A stretch of 64,000 nucleotides of DNA, taken from NCBI GenBank assembly GCA_907163375.1, contig CAJQUW010011559.1, forward strand, positions 62,001-126,000, written 5' to 3'. Each line of letters starts with the position of its first letter. Positions within the stretch are counted from its first letter, which is position 1. Both the position numbers and the translations under genes were made by a program. This stretch comes from Prostheceraeus crozeri (lineage: Eukaryota; Platyhelminthes; Polycladida; Euryleptidae). The notes under the pieces were generated by a model. That model did no database searches, was not told the DNA's origin, and saw only the letters and a list, made by a program, of their open reading frames with translations. This document shows, one piece after another, positions 47,491-58,611 of the stretch.

Positions 47491-48482
47491 TGAAGAGGAC
47501 TCTTATATAGGTACGCGTTTAAGATGTATTTCAAATCAAATTGACATTTTTAAGGAAAATTAGAAATTCTAAATCCAATGGACTTCGCATGATGGCGAGA
47601 TGCATTATTTTCAGGACTTGAACTTTTCAGTACTTAAAAATGCTCATAATTTGCAGCAGCATCAGGTAATAAATAAAGCACGTCGGAGTTAAGTGGCAAT
47701 AAAAAATCATTTTCTTCCTATCGAATTTCAAGTGAAATTATTGAATGGCCATCTAAAGCAGGAATAAAAATAACAGAAGTGGTCAAACTACTTAGATGAC
47801 AGCTATTGAGAGGGTGCATGCAGGTAAACAGGAGCATTCAAGATAGGTTCACCAACGAAAACATACAATAATCGATATTCTGTAACAATAACATCAAAAA
47901 TTCCTTCTAGGTATAGAGTACTTATAAATAATAATAACTTACTTAGGGATAGTATACAGTATATCAAAATATCAAAACGTTTATTTCTCAAATCGAGAAC
48001 ACGAATATAAAAAATGGCAAACAATGTTTCAATTACGAATATGACAATGTTATGGAATTATTTACAGATAGATGATAATATCATGAAGCAGACAAAAATG
48101 ATTATAGAGAACAAGATAGCTCTAGGAGGACTGGACATTGACATTGCACAAACTGCATTTGAATATAGTGCTATTTTATTATAGCAAGAAGCTCGTGAAT
48201 GATATTTAGAGGAGAGATTATAAATATCAATAAATATAAGCGGCCTGATATCACATTGTCAAGCTTTTTTTAATTATTGAAAGTATCCCAAAGAAAATTC
48301 CACATACCTATTTAGTATGAGGTCTAATTATTAGGAAGTTGCAACATAAAAACAGATTGTTAAATGAGAGACAATCATAGAACAGAGAGATCACAACAGA
48401 CGTTTTGAGGTCTGCAGCGAGATGTCGACTGAGATGGTGTCAGCTCCATGCAAGGATGATTGAAGATGTCTTGGCTAGTCAT
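47491..48482. other. No recognised gene
   Basis: Very AT-rich; only low-complexity frames. Confidence 0.45.
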
Positions 48483-49328
48483 ATATTATATTTAATGGTT
48501 GAGGAAGAGCCAAGGTTTTAACGATGTTGTACTTTAATTATGATATAATTAATTTCGGTTGCTATTCGGTAACCATCATCAGATAGAAGGAATTAAACAT
48601 AAACGCAGTCATGAATTCAAATTTCACATTAACATTGGAAATAAGGGAGTAGACAAGAAATCTAGTAAAAAGTAAAAACTATGTTAACAAATTTCAGTAG
48701 GGAAAAGGAGGAATAGAAATATGCGACAGATAGTATTGGACTACATTTTACCAATAGCAATAGTAATTGATCTGACTAGAAATATCACTATCAAAATATA
48801 TACAAAATACATAATATGCATACAAAAGTAGAAAAAGAAGGTAATGTGAAAAATGACTTAATGACTCATAGTGAGATTTAGAAAAGGTCGAATCACTAAA
48901 TGAAGAGGAAGTCCATGTAGCACTCTAATTCTGTTTTGTTGTTAATCATTGGTTTTAGCTTGAAATAATCAAACTTAAACCATCTACTTTTGTATGCATA
49001 TTATGTATTTTGTGTATTTTGATAGTGATATTTCTAGTCAGATCAATTACTATTGCTATTGGTAAAATGTAGTCCAATACTATCTGTCGCGTATTTCTAT
49101 TCCTCCTTTTCCCTTCTGAAATTTGTTAACATAGTTTTTACTTTTTACTAGATTTCTTGTCTACTCCCTTATTTCCAATGTTAATGTGAAATTTGAATTC
49201 ATGACTGCGTTTATGTTTAATTCCTTCTATCTGATGATGGTTACCGAATAGCAACCGAAATTAATTATATCATAATTTAAGTACAACATCGTTAAAACCT
49301 TGGCTATTCCTCAACCATTAAATATAAT
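48483..49328. mobile_element. Inverted pair of retroelement ends with hammerhead motifs, about 345-bp arms
   Basis: Arms 48483-48831 and 48984-49328 are inverted copies with only scattered differences around a spacer of about 150 bases. Each carries, reading outward, CUGAUGA (49231-49237 on the right arm), an extra U, a stem II GGUU/AACC with a loop of about ten bases, then GAAA, AUUAAU and U. That is a complete CUGAUGA/GAAA hammerhead core, although stem I is only about three pairs (UAU/AUA). The ribozymes face outward and there is no coding frame. The layout is as in head-to-head Penelope-like copies. Confidence 0.55.
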
Positions 49329-49334
49329 TCATAC

Positions 49335-49410
49335 AAGGAATCAAACCTTTGACTTTCGACACACATACGTGTAGGCTAGATAGCCAGCTGGCTAATCACT
49401 TAGCTTAAAT
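49335..49410 (-). mobile_element. tRNA-derived (SINE head) fragment
   Basis: The minus strand has TTAGCCAGCTGGCTATCTAG (A-box region) and AGGTTTGATTCC (B box), spaced as in a tRNA. It abuts the outer end of the right arm of the 48.5-49.3 kb inverted repeat. No complete cloverleaf is apparent. Confidence 0.45.
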
Positions 49411-49494
49411 TTGATAAACTCATTCATTAAATTGAGAATAAATATATCAAAATTAAACCGAAAGCAAATCAATGACAAGCATTATTGCTCTCAT

Positions 49495-49707
49495 GGTGAA
49501 GAAATTGCAGAATGATGCTGGCATGCTCTTTGTCCAGAAAACAGCATCCAAGTGCACGATATTTCCTGTCAATGCTTCCATGGGTATTGATGCGGATTCG
49601 CCATCAACTGCTAGTGCATCGAACCCTTTTACATTCGATGTGAGTAAATCTGAGAAACTTGCCTCTGATTACATATAACTTAGCTGAAACACTATTCTCT
49701 CGTGTGA
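49495..49707 (+). pseudogene. Coding-like segment, copy 2 of a local duplication
   Basis: Partner of 46955-47163 in the same orientation. The plus frame reads KKLQNDAGMLFVQKTASKCT and later ASNPFTFDVSKSEKLASDYI. Replacement and synonymous differences are about equal in number (near nine each), which points to relaxed but real constraint given that two thirds of sites are replacement sites. GTGAGTAA inside is donor-like, but conservation of codon structure continues past it. Confidence 0.45.
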
Positions 49708-52457
49708 TTAAATTACTTTCACCTGAGACGGATTCTCACATGCGAACCTTGTACTATGACAGGAACGGGAGGTCACGTGAGGATTAACAAAGAATAGAGT
49801 ACAGAACTAGTCAGACGTTTTGCAGATTGCCTTTCTGATATTTTGACGGCTTGACTAATTTCGTCTGTCCACATGAAAGGATCGACACCTTCTGGAAATT
49901 AACTTGTATGTCACGAGACAAAGGGCGCAGTTTGACAGAGTGAAATGGAAATACCGGTAGGTTAAATAAATCTTTCAAGGTGTCGGAGATGTTAAACCAG
50001 CCGTGTAGATCTTCGCCGGAGGTCGTCTGATGTCTGAAAAACAGTTGATGTGTCCATCCTCATATTTTGATCTCGAGACCTGAAAATTGACCATTCTTGA
50101 TCAAACACTGTCAAAATAGCGACTTATAGGCTATATCTTCTCTTGCGGAGAATTTCAGAAAGTTGTGCGTTTCAGAGATGAAAAAAGACAATAACCATTT
50201 ATTCTGAATATGAATCTCATCCGCTCTGTTATAGAGTGTGAAAATCTGAAGAAACAAGCGAATGATTCTAGTATTTCTAGCATTCATTAACAGCATGCGT
50301 AGACTATGTGCTCAGTATTGAATTAGCAATAAAAGAAGAGCTCATTTAATTCACTATCAAAATACTAACATCAATAACAATATTCATTTCGTCACCACAA
50401 TGGTTGCAAGCACTGATAGATAAGTATTGCCGGTTCACAGTCATTCACAATATTACAAACATTCTCTAAACAGAAAACTATTCATTTGTAAAAGTACGAC
50501 TGTTAATAAAAGGATTTTAAAATTGAGGAGAAGATAAGAAAGGACCGTTGAGAAAGGGATCATATTCTTCTTTTCATGGGTCAAAATTGCGGTCATTGCT
50601 TTTCCTTCAGTGATGCATTTTGTTATGCAGTTTGCTACCGACTTCAACTGCAATGCGTAGGCATTGTTTGAAATACGCGGCAGCTTTTGCTTCACCGGTA
50701 ATGTTATCAGATGCTACCAAACTGCTCTTATGAACTTCCCTGCAGATTTTCTAAGAATACATGCGTGATCACTGATCAGTGCTATCAAGATTTAGTTTAT
50801 CTATCAAACACTGATGATGCGCATTCGATTGCAGATCAAAGTTAAAAGGGACACATTTCAGTGTTTTTGACGAGTTCTAATACTCCTTTTCATTCTTCAA
50901 TTTCAGGCCAAGACCCAGTCCGGTTCGTGATTTTCAATTTCAAGATCCGCGGCCCGTTTTATTCATAGTCAAGAACCATTTCATGAGATAGGAGAATATG
51001 CTTGACTAATAAATTAGGCCTATCGTATTTTAAGATTCACTCGAAGTGCTTTCCTGTTCAGAATTAAGGCATTATGAGTATTAATAAGCTCATAGACATA
51101 GCCACCAGCTCAAGACAAGTTTTGATGAATGTATGCAGGATATGAATGCAGTGCATGTATTGATTTTCGTATATATGTATTCATAATTCGGAGTATGCGA
51201 GCGCGTGCTTACTTTTTCAAATGATGATTATGACTCGCGCCGCAAAGGAAGTAGTTATGTTTTCAACAACTTATCCCGCTAGTTGAATATTACGAAAATC
51301 AAGGGATTTCGACTCAAATGTGAAAACATGTATTTAAGAGCAAATATGCTCATTCCAAAAGCAGATACAACAATTTCAGATCAATTGCGACCATTCTAGA
51401 CCAAATCTGACACCCATGGCTACTAACCAAATGTGAAAATTCCAAACTAAATGTGACACGCTATCTAAATGGAGCGATGGATCTTATCAACTACCAATTG
51501 GAGATTAGCAAATGATAATGAATCGAAAGCGACATTAAAGACGCAATTCTTGCATTAACGTGCCAGATAATCATTTGGGAGATATCATACTCACGTATCT
51601 CCAGTTATATGATAATCATGTAGTGTAATTATATCATACCAGAATCAATTTTGTTATGAAAGAATCAGACTTTGCATTTTCTTTGGTTAATCTGAAGTTC
51701 TGAATTCCACCTACATTTGCCTTACCAATGACGGTTTTGCATCTGGATAAAGAAGTGTTCATATCTATGACGCACTTGCTTCTGCAATGCCAAATTTGGA
51801 TTTATGCATGAGCAGTGTACGCCTATCTGAGATAATGAACATGCAGAAGTGACAACTGTAAATTTTTAGTAGTGTAAGGTGTGATGAGATATCTCATATT
51901 ACTGCGCTGTAGATGTATGTTCTGCGGTTAATCTATCAAGTGAAGTGAGGAGTCACAGAAGCATAGCGTTGCTTCTTTGTTTCATCTTCACTTGAAGAGA
52001 GATGGTGATTGTTGTGCCGTCTATGGCATCCATGTTGGAGACATGAAGACAATTCATTAAGGCTACTGATATTTGATGACGAATCCGCCGCAAAACCATA
52101 TTTTCTCAAATTAGATAAACTGATGACTCCATACACAGCAAACTTATTTTTGGTTTCTTAGGTTTCTTATTTTCACCATTTGTTATTTTTGAGCTAATTT
52201 TTCTAAGTTTTCTTCTTTAAGCTATTCCATGACGAACTCTCATTTTAGTTCTTAGATTGTGAAAATAAAATCGATTATAAGTTTTAATTTATTTCCCTTC
52301 CCGTCTTAAGTTGGGTCGGATAGCTTTTATTCGTATTTCAATCCCTTCTCTGTAGAAGGTTACTTTTACTGGAGTAGGTTACTCTATGTAGTTAGTATTA
52401 ATTTGTATTCATTCGTTCATGACTTTTAATCACCTAATTATTCACAGGATTCTCCAC
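49708..52457. other. No firmly recognised feature
   Basis: Near 50600-50745 on the minus strand, a 42-codon frame includes EAKAAAYFKQCLRIAVEVGS, which resembles a helical repeat, but its acceptor is weak. The remainder is AT-rich and featureless. Confidence 0.35.
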
Positions 52458-52654
52458 CAGGGTAGTTGTTTAACTTTGGTATCTTCCGTTTCCTGGATCC
52501 TTCGAATTATTTTGACCGTGTCGTGTCTTAATTCGATAAACATCGCAGGAATTTTTAAGAGAACAGGGGCAATATCCTTCATATGCTCACACTTCATAAA
52601 TGCAAAAATGATGTCTACCATAACTCGCACTTCAATTATGGCAGCTTCACACTT
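52458..52654 (-). CDS. Candidate internal exon, helical protein
   Basis: From a moderate acceptor (TCGTATGCTAAAG) phase 0 reads 65 codons plus two bases to CCTG|GTGGAG. The peptide (KCEAAIIEVRVMVDIIFAFM, then MKDIAPVLLKIPAMFIELRH) has strongly alternating helical character and protein-like codon choice. It is the one candidate with a 0-in, 2-out phase, exactly bridging the 56356-56602 exon (out in phase 0) and 42144-42336 (needs two bases). The full frame extends to 52442. Family unknown. Confidence 0.35.
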
Positions 52655-53082
52655 CTTTAGCATACGACAAGCACGACTATGCTTGCATTAAGGTTGCCTA
52701 CTTTCCGAACATGTGCCAACAACAAAAACTGATTTTTCATGTTACTACCGTCAGTAAATACTAATAAGTCTCGTATATTTGACTAGAGAACTTTCATGCT
52801 GTTCGTCATAGACGGGATTGAGCAATTTCAGCAAAACTGGTCGAGACAGAAACTCGAAACTCCAAGCATCCAGGAAATTTTACTTCATATGTTTCTTGCG
52901 TCATTAGTATTCTGATCCCCGTCTATAATTCCCGTGAGGTATCTAATGCAACGGAGTATTCTTGAATGGAAGAAAGGGACACGATAGAAAGGTTTGTGGA
53001 GGTGAAGCGGTTAATTTCTCTTAAGTAGTATCCTGAACAGAACACTGTATGGAAATTGGTTTCATATCTCCGGCCATAACTA

Positions 53083-54756
53083 CAGGGTGGCGCACGTAAA
53101 CCGCCGGATTTTAAACTTTTATTACTCCTCAAATATTCATCCGATCGTCACGAAATTTCGACTCATACTAGTTTGGAGTATAGGATTTATGATGATTATA
53201 CCTATTGTATTGAGAATTGTCAGAAAATTCTAATTCTATTGACCGAATGACATGTACTCATTTTGTTGACATCGAAAATCTAGATCAAGTTAATTAACTT
53301 ACCATGAATCGTATTCTGCACAACGAATTGTGCGCAGTCTTGAAGTGAATATTGTTCAGTTACTTCCATGTCATATAAAATACCATTCGACGATTAAAAT
53401 GCGCGGCTTGGTACGAATGGCTCAAGAGTCCAGTGGAGGTACAAAGACTTTATCATTCAGAGTATGGCAAGAACGCGAGAGCACCGGATGCCCGTACCAT
53501 AAAGCGGTGGCACACAAACCTGTTGACCAGTGGTAGTGTGGTGACTATCAAGCGGGACCGGTCATCTTCTGAACGAACGGAGCAGAATGTGGAACGAGCT
53601 GTGCAGCACTTTGAGGAGGACCCAAAACACATCACCCGTCGTGCATCTAATGCACTTCAAGTGAGTCGCCACACTATCCAGCGCATCCTCCATGACTATG
53701 GATGGCATCCGTACAAGGTCCAGGTGGTGCAGCGATTACACGAAGAAGATCTGGAAAACCGAATGGAGTTCGCAGAACAGGAGCTACAGCGCATCCAAGC
53801 CAACCCGAGCCATTTAGTGGAACTAACCAGGTCCGATGAAGCTCACTTCCATCTGGATGGTGGTGTGAATCGCCACAATTGTCGTTATTGGGCCAACCAG
53901 AACCCTCACTGGATCAAGCAAGAGTCTATGCACTCGCCACGCACCACCGTCTGGGCGGCAATCTGCCAAGCAGGTATCTACGGACCGTTCTTCTTCGACA
54001 CCTCCGTCAACAAGGATCGGTATCTCAAGATGCTGCAGGAGGAATTTTGGCCAGCGGTGCAGTCGGACAGAAGAGGCAGGAGCATCATATTCATGCAGTA
54101 TGGTGCACCTCCACACTGGGGATTTCCTGTGCCTGAGTGGTTGAACAAGAAGATGCCTAACAGATGGATGGGACGTGGATCTCCTAACATGCCCTGGCCA
54201 CCGCATTCACCTGACCTGACGCCTTGCGATTTCTTCTTGTGGGGTTTTGTCAAGTCCAAGGTTTACCATACACGGCCAACATCCAGGCAAGACCTGAAGG
54301 ACCGCATCATACAACCATTTCAAGAAGTGACAACTGAGATGTGTCGAGAAACTGCTCCGGCCTACCAAAAGCGACTCGAATCCGTCCTCGAAAATGAAGG
54401 AGGACACGTTGAAGTTCGATGACTACTAACACTTTTTTCTAATGTTTTTCATTTAATAAATGTTTTCTATGACATTTACCTTAATTCGTTTTGGTCATTA
54501 TTGATAAAGACGTGGGGGAAATAAAGGGAAAAGTTTATCATTAAATTTTACATGTTAAGATACATTGTTGGTATGTCAATTTTACTACTTGTCATTCGGT
54601 CAATAGAATCAGAATTTTCTGACACTCAGTACAACAGGTATAATCATCATAAATCCTATACTCCAAACTAGTATGAGTCGAAATTTCATGACGATCGGAT
54701 GAATATTTGAGGAGTAATAAAAGTTTAAAATCCGGCGGTTTACGTGCGCCACCCTG
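53083..54756 (+). mobile_element. Mariner-group transposon of the DD41D type, nearly whole
   Basis: TA flanks both ends (53081-53082 and 54757-54758), which begin CAGGGTGGCGCACGTAAACC and its complement. The inverted repeats are unusually long, about 172 bp (53083-53256 and 54587-54756), and differ by only about five substitutions and a three-base gap. A single transposase frame fills the interior. The short divergence of the repeats suggests recent insertion. It is probably immobile because of the transposase change described in the next entry. Confidence 0.95.
53379..54422 (+). pseudogene. Mariner-group transposase, catalytic Asp replaced
   Basis: The frame opens at 53379 and runs 347 codons to TGA. 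An N-terminal helix-turn-helix region (YEWLKSPVEVQRLYHSEYGK) is followed by a second DNA-binding part (RRASNALQVSRHTIQRILHD) and the DDD core. The first Asp is in RSDEAHFHLD and the third in SPDLTPCDFFLWG. The second should be in QDGAPPH but reads FMQYGAPPHW, one G-to-T change. The spacing from there to the last Asp is 42 residues, near the DD41D group (rosa/Visitor-like). No in-frame ATG precedes the conserved start; an ATG at 53399 lies one base out of frame. Expected to be inactive, but otherwise intact. Confidence 0.92.
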
Positions 54757-54758
54757 TA

Positions 54759-55661
54759 GAATCAACTGACTGATCAATGGCTTTGAGCAACAAGCGATAT
54801 TGTTCAACATTTTCGCTGACTGATTACGCTTACAAGTCACATTGAGAAATATTGATTTTAATACTGATCATACGAAATACCGACAGTCTTAAGATATTAA
54901 ATAGCTGAAGAATGTCTTTACTCGCATTAAATGTCTTAAGGTATACTTGCGCATGATCCCGGACTCGAAGCTGGCTTCCTATAGAGGTATCATCTATCTC
55001 TCGTGTGATTGTGGACCATACAGGGGAGAGAACTGTCCACGAGGAGAATGTTGCACGGTTAGTATGACTTCATAAAGCAAGAATTCGCAAATTTAAGAAA
55101 TTTAAGAATTTCGTTGCGCTACGTTTACGAATCTTGAGAGTCTCGTACTTCCAGGGTGCCTACTGCCACTTCAATAGACACGAGTGGGCATCAAATACTC
55201 CTTGTCGCTCCCATTGTGTACCATTGTTGGCCACGATAATTGAGAAGCACTATCATGGTACTGAAATTTCTTCCTCTTCTGAGATAATATGAATGTATGA
55301 TATACTACTGATATCTGATGATAAGCTATTGAATTATATGGATCATTTTCTCATCAGACATAGACATGCGACGGCGCATGAGAGACAGATAGGCAGGGCT
55401 TGACCATTAGTCATGATTAAAAAAATGACATCCATGCTCATTCCTTTCGCAAAGATAAAATTTGCGCCATGTTGTATTATCATATTCTGATATGAAGAGA
55501 TCATTGTCTCCATAATCAGTAAAACTATTTCTTATCGTGACTGAAACATGAGATATCTGTCTTTGATTTTCACAGATTTAACACCTCACACCCACTTTTG
55601 ACAAATGCAAACTACATTGCGATCAAAAATTGTCTCCTATCCCAAGAAATGGATCTTATCT
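54759..55661. other. No recognised gene
   Basis: No supported gene or repeat family. Confidence 0.45.
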
Positions 55662-55669
55662 CCTATTTT

Positions 55670-56045
55670 CAGCGGCCGCAGATGCTGCGTTGAGCCGTAC
55701 AAGGGTTGCTAGCACGTTTCAAAATGTTCTGAACTAGCTTATAGCACAGAGTGTCTGAACAAGCTGAAGGACTGCACAGCAATCTTCTCTGCGTTTATTT
55801 ATCCTTTGCCAAACGGCTGAAAATAATAAAAGATTGCAGAGTTAGAGTTCGAATGAGCACAGGATATAAAGATGTCCCGGGACTTGAACATTTTGAACAC
55901 TTAATTCCTTAGCAGCCGCAGACGCTGCTTTTCGCCCAACAGGGGTTTATCAGTGAGGCTCGGAATAGCACAAACTAGATTGTGATATTTACAATGACTG
56001 AACAAGTTGATGAACACCACAGCAAACTGCTCTATGTTAAATTAT
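55670..56045 (+). repeat. Two diverged copies of a 140-bp unit
   Basis: CAGCGGCCGCAGATGCTGCG at 55670 and TAGCAGCCGCAGACGCTGCT near 55909 start segments that align loosely for about 140 bases. Shared words include ACTAG, CTGAACAAG, CACAGCAA and a TTATCCT ending. Identity is about two thirds by eye. The first is preceded by a strong acceptor-like sequence (TCTCCTATTTTCAG), but no long frame follows. Function unknown. Confidence 0.4.
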
Positions 56046-56355
56046 CCTGACTTTGTTTGTTAATTTGCTTAAAGTTAGAGGACATTCCTGTATCTCATGC
56101 CTCTGCAAACTGCAACTTGAAATCTTTAGTAACAATCGACATGTTTCTAGAGTATTCACAATCACCTGTATTCCAACTTTAATCCCATGCTGGATAATAT
56201 TCTGGGAATGCAAGTTTTTATCAATTCCGGTTCTATAAAGAAAAGTTGAGCTATTGTTGTTCAAATAAAAGTTCATGACGGGATGAAAGACCCCATGGAT
56301 GATGCAGTTTAACAGACTATCAATGAAATATGGGAAACATTTAAGAAAGATTCAC

Positions 56356-56602
56356 CTCTTGTTTTTTAATATACTTTTCTCGTACTTCAAGGACAACGTC
56401 TACTCCCTCTATTAACATGAAAGTAGAGCAGATGCTCTCAATGGAACAAATTGACTTCTCTCGAATTCGACTTCGTGAGTAGAGAAAATGTCTACAATGA
56501 AGAATTCTTACATCAATGTCAATCTTATCATTCTCTTCTGTTGCAAAAGGCATTCTTTGCACTAATGTAGGATTGTGAGAAAAAAGACAATGATTGTCAT
56601 TT
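56356..56602 (-). CDS. Internal exon of an unidentified minus-strand gene
   Basis: A strong acceptor (TGTCTTTATGTCTTAG) and donor (CAAGAG|GTGAATC) bound 247 bases, one completing base plus 82 open codons. This is the longest frame in the window closed at both ends by plausible splice sites. The peptide includes NPTLVQRMPFATEENDKIDI, a Cys/Ser/Arg-rich middle and VDVVLEVREKYIKKQE at the end. It ends in phase 0, matching 52458-52654. An inner acceptor before TGCAAAG and an inner GTAAGA donor could give a 50-base alternative. Not recognised. Confidence 0.45.
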
Positions 56603-56725
56603 CTAAGACATAAAGACATTAGAACTTGCTTGATAGAAGAATTAGCTGTCCAGAGTCGGAAAGGGGACGTGAAACAGACAATATTGAGATAATCGCTTTG
56701 ACAGAATGATTAAACAACTTATTTC

Positions 56726-56850
56726 GGTTGGTTTAGACAACAGATTGCTTCAATCTTGCTCTTGACCGTCTTAATCTTACTCATGCTATACTTATACTAA
56801 ACCAACCAGACTAAAGTATGCGCCTGTGACACTCACTTCCTCAGGGCTTT
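56726..56850. repeat. Short inverted repeat plus decayed hammerhead-like motif
   Basis: GGTTGGTTTA (56726-56735) and TAAACCAACC (56798-56807) are perfect inverted copies. Just outside, the minus strand over 56813-56850 reads AAAG, CC, CUGAGGA, A, stem GUGA/UCAC, AGGC, GCAUA, CUUU. That keeps the hammerhead order (with AAAG/CUUU as stem I) but has lost the GAAA box. Confidence 0.35.
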
Positions 56851-57287
56851 CAAAACAGTTAGGTAACGGACATGAAAGTCACTACTTTTCACATTGGGGC
56901 CTTCAGCAAATGCTTATCAGGCTTTATTCGAGGACTGTAACACTCTCGGTCGCTGTAGACCATCAGATTATAACTTGACGGCTGACGCATTCAATTACCT
57001 CTTTTGAAACAACAACTTGGTCAAGAAAGGACCCTGAAATAACCATGTTTTTTGTATGGGGAATGTAGAACTATTCTGTAAGGGGATGAAAAAATATCTT
57101 CTCAAACATAAAAGTCTAATTCTTCCTGCGGCCGACGTTCTAGCCATTGTATTGCGAAACACATTTTGTCTCATTGTTTACGAAATATTTCATTTTCATT
57201 CACTTATATTCATATGAAAGAGTTCTTCAACTTCGAATACCAACAGTTTTGAAGTCACTGATGTTTTCCGGTCTAATCGAACATGAA

Positions 57288-57472
57288 GCTTTTTACGTCA
57301 CTACTCCACATACTCGGGGCTTAGACGGTGCTGACATAGTCAGACTTATGGAGCGTTGTAGTACTTTTAGTCCGGATGCCCTTCCTGACGACTTCCAATG
57401 ACACCTTCGGGGATCGACCTCTGGACCAAAAGATCGCTAGGCCAGGCAGTTAACCACTGTGCCACGGAGACT
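57288..57472 (-). mobile_element. tRNA-derived SINE, family A
   Basis: The minus strand begins GTCTCCGTGGCACAGTGGTT (A-box region), then GATCTTTTGGTCCAGAGGTC with a B-box-like GAGGTCGATCCCC. The body of about 110 bases contains GGGCATCCGG and AAAAGTACTACAACGCTCC, and the copy ends GTGACGTAAAAAGC. It matches 62002-62164 with an extra block of about 25 bases in the body. An 84-codon plus-strand frame across it is incidental. Confidence 0.75.
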
Positions 57473-58437
57473 ATAACATGCAGCTACATTATGCATTTAA
57501 GAACATGAATGAATGACATGCACATATCTCATATTATGAGGATGTTATTTCAAGCTCATTATCTGCACAGTACCAGTGTCACAAATTATGATGGTAATTT
57601 TTGATTTTAAGTATTATTTCTGAAGGGAAAGTAGCAACCCGAGAAGCAATTACTTGGAGTGAGACTACTGTTGTGTAGATTGAAGGATAAAATTCAACAA
57701 GATAGTGATCACCCTGATACTGATGTAGTTACTGAATGTGCAGACTGTCATTCTTTATATACGACGGCGCATTTTAAGAAGTCTTCAATTTCTGTGGACA
57801 ATGTTTAGAAAACTACTCTGTGAGACTAATCTTAAAATGCCAAGTTTTCAGTCTTGGTCAGAACAGATCTATAATGGACAGTGAAATAAAGGACAAATTC
57901 ATGCAGTGCCTGGTGAATGTTCCATTTCTGCCACTCGGCTGTTAACAGAAAGAGATTAAAAAGTAATGATAAGATTCGAACCATTGGAAGTATAGAAATT
58001 AAGAACTATAGAAAAGTATAGTTCTTTCATGCATGAATTTCGACTCGTCATTGTAGCGTGACTACAAGACTATGCGTGCAGTGTTATCGGTTGATCAGCT
58101 CTATTTCAGCTCTAATTCGGAACCAACACCGCAATATCATGCACAAAAGAAAGATTCAAAGACCGATTGCAGTTTGGTTATTTCATTAGGAACATTTTTA
58201 CTATGTTATTGTTTTACACCAGATTTATGGGAATTTCGATAATCTCAAACGATTTTCTTCCTTTATTTCGGAATGCTGTTGTATTAAACTGCCCAAATTT
58301 AGAAATAGTGTTGTAATTTCAATATCAAATATAAATATTCTTACTTTTATAGCTTGTGTTATATCACGTCATGTGGGTTTTAGAAACAATCTTTTGACAT
58401 TGAGATGTGTCTACCGAAATGCACCCTTGAACTTGCA
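57473..58437. other. No recognised gene
   Basis: No supported gene or repeat family. Confidence 0.45.
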
Positions 58438-58479
58438 TGTAAACCAATAAAAATTAGTTACCTTATCTTATCTTACTTG
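58438..58479 (+). repeat. Probable retroelement tail with CTTAT repeats
   Basis: AATAAAAATTAGTTACCTTA followed by TCTTATCTTAC resembles the end at 59428 (ATAAATTACCTTATC then CTTACC repeats). Short tandem pentamer tails of this kind mark 3' ends of LINEs and their SINEs. Bodies were not recognised. Confidence 0.4.
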
Positions 58480-58611
58480 TATTCAATTAACAATCTAACA
58501 ATATTGTGATCAGTGGCCTCATCAAAAGTTGACGGAAATCAAGACTAAAATAGGCTACACGTCAGAATTGGATCAGCAACCAATCTTTATAGAATATTAG
58601 AATATATCAAA

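Noticed and set aside
46955-50745. Resemblance of parts of the duplicated segment (SKCTIFPVTSSRGI) and of a 50.6 kb minus frame (AAAYFKQCLRIAVEVG) to macro-domain or TPR motifs.
   Set aside because: The matches are short, lie on opposite strands and lack the other conserved residues of either fold; no domain was called.
57147-57401. 84-codon plus-strand frame.
   Set aside because: Its second half is antisense to a family A SINE.
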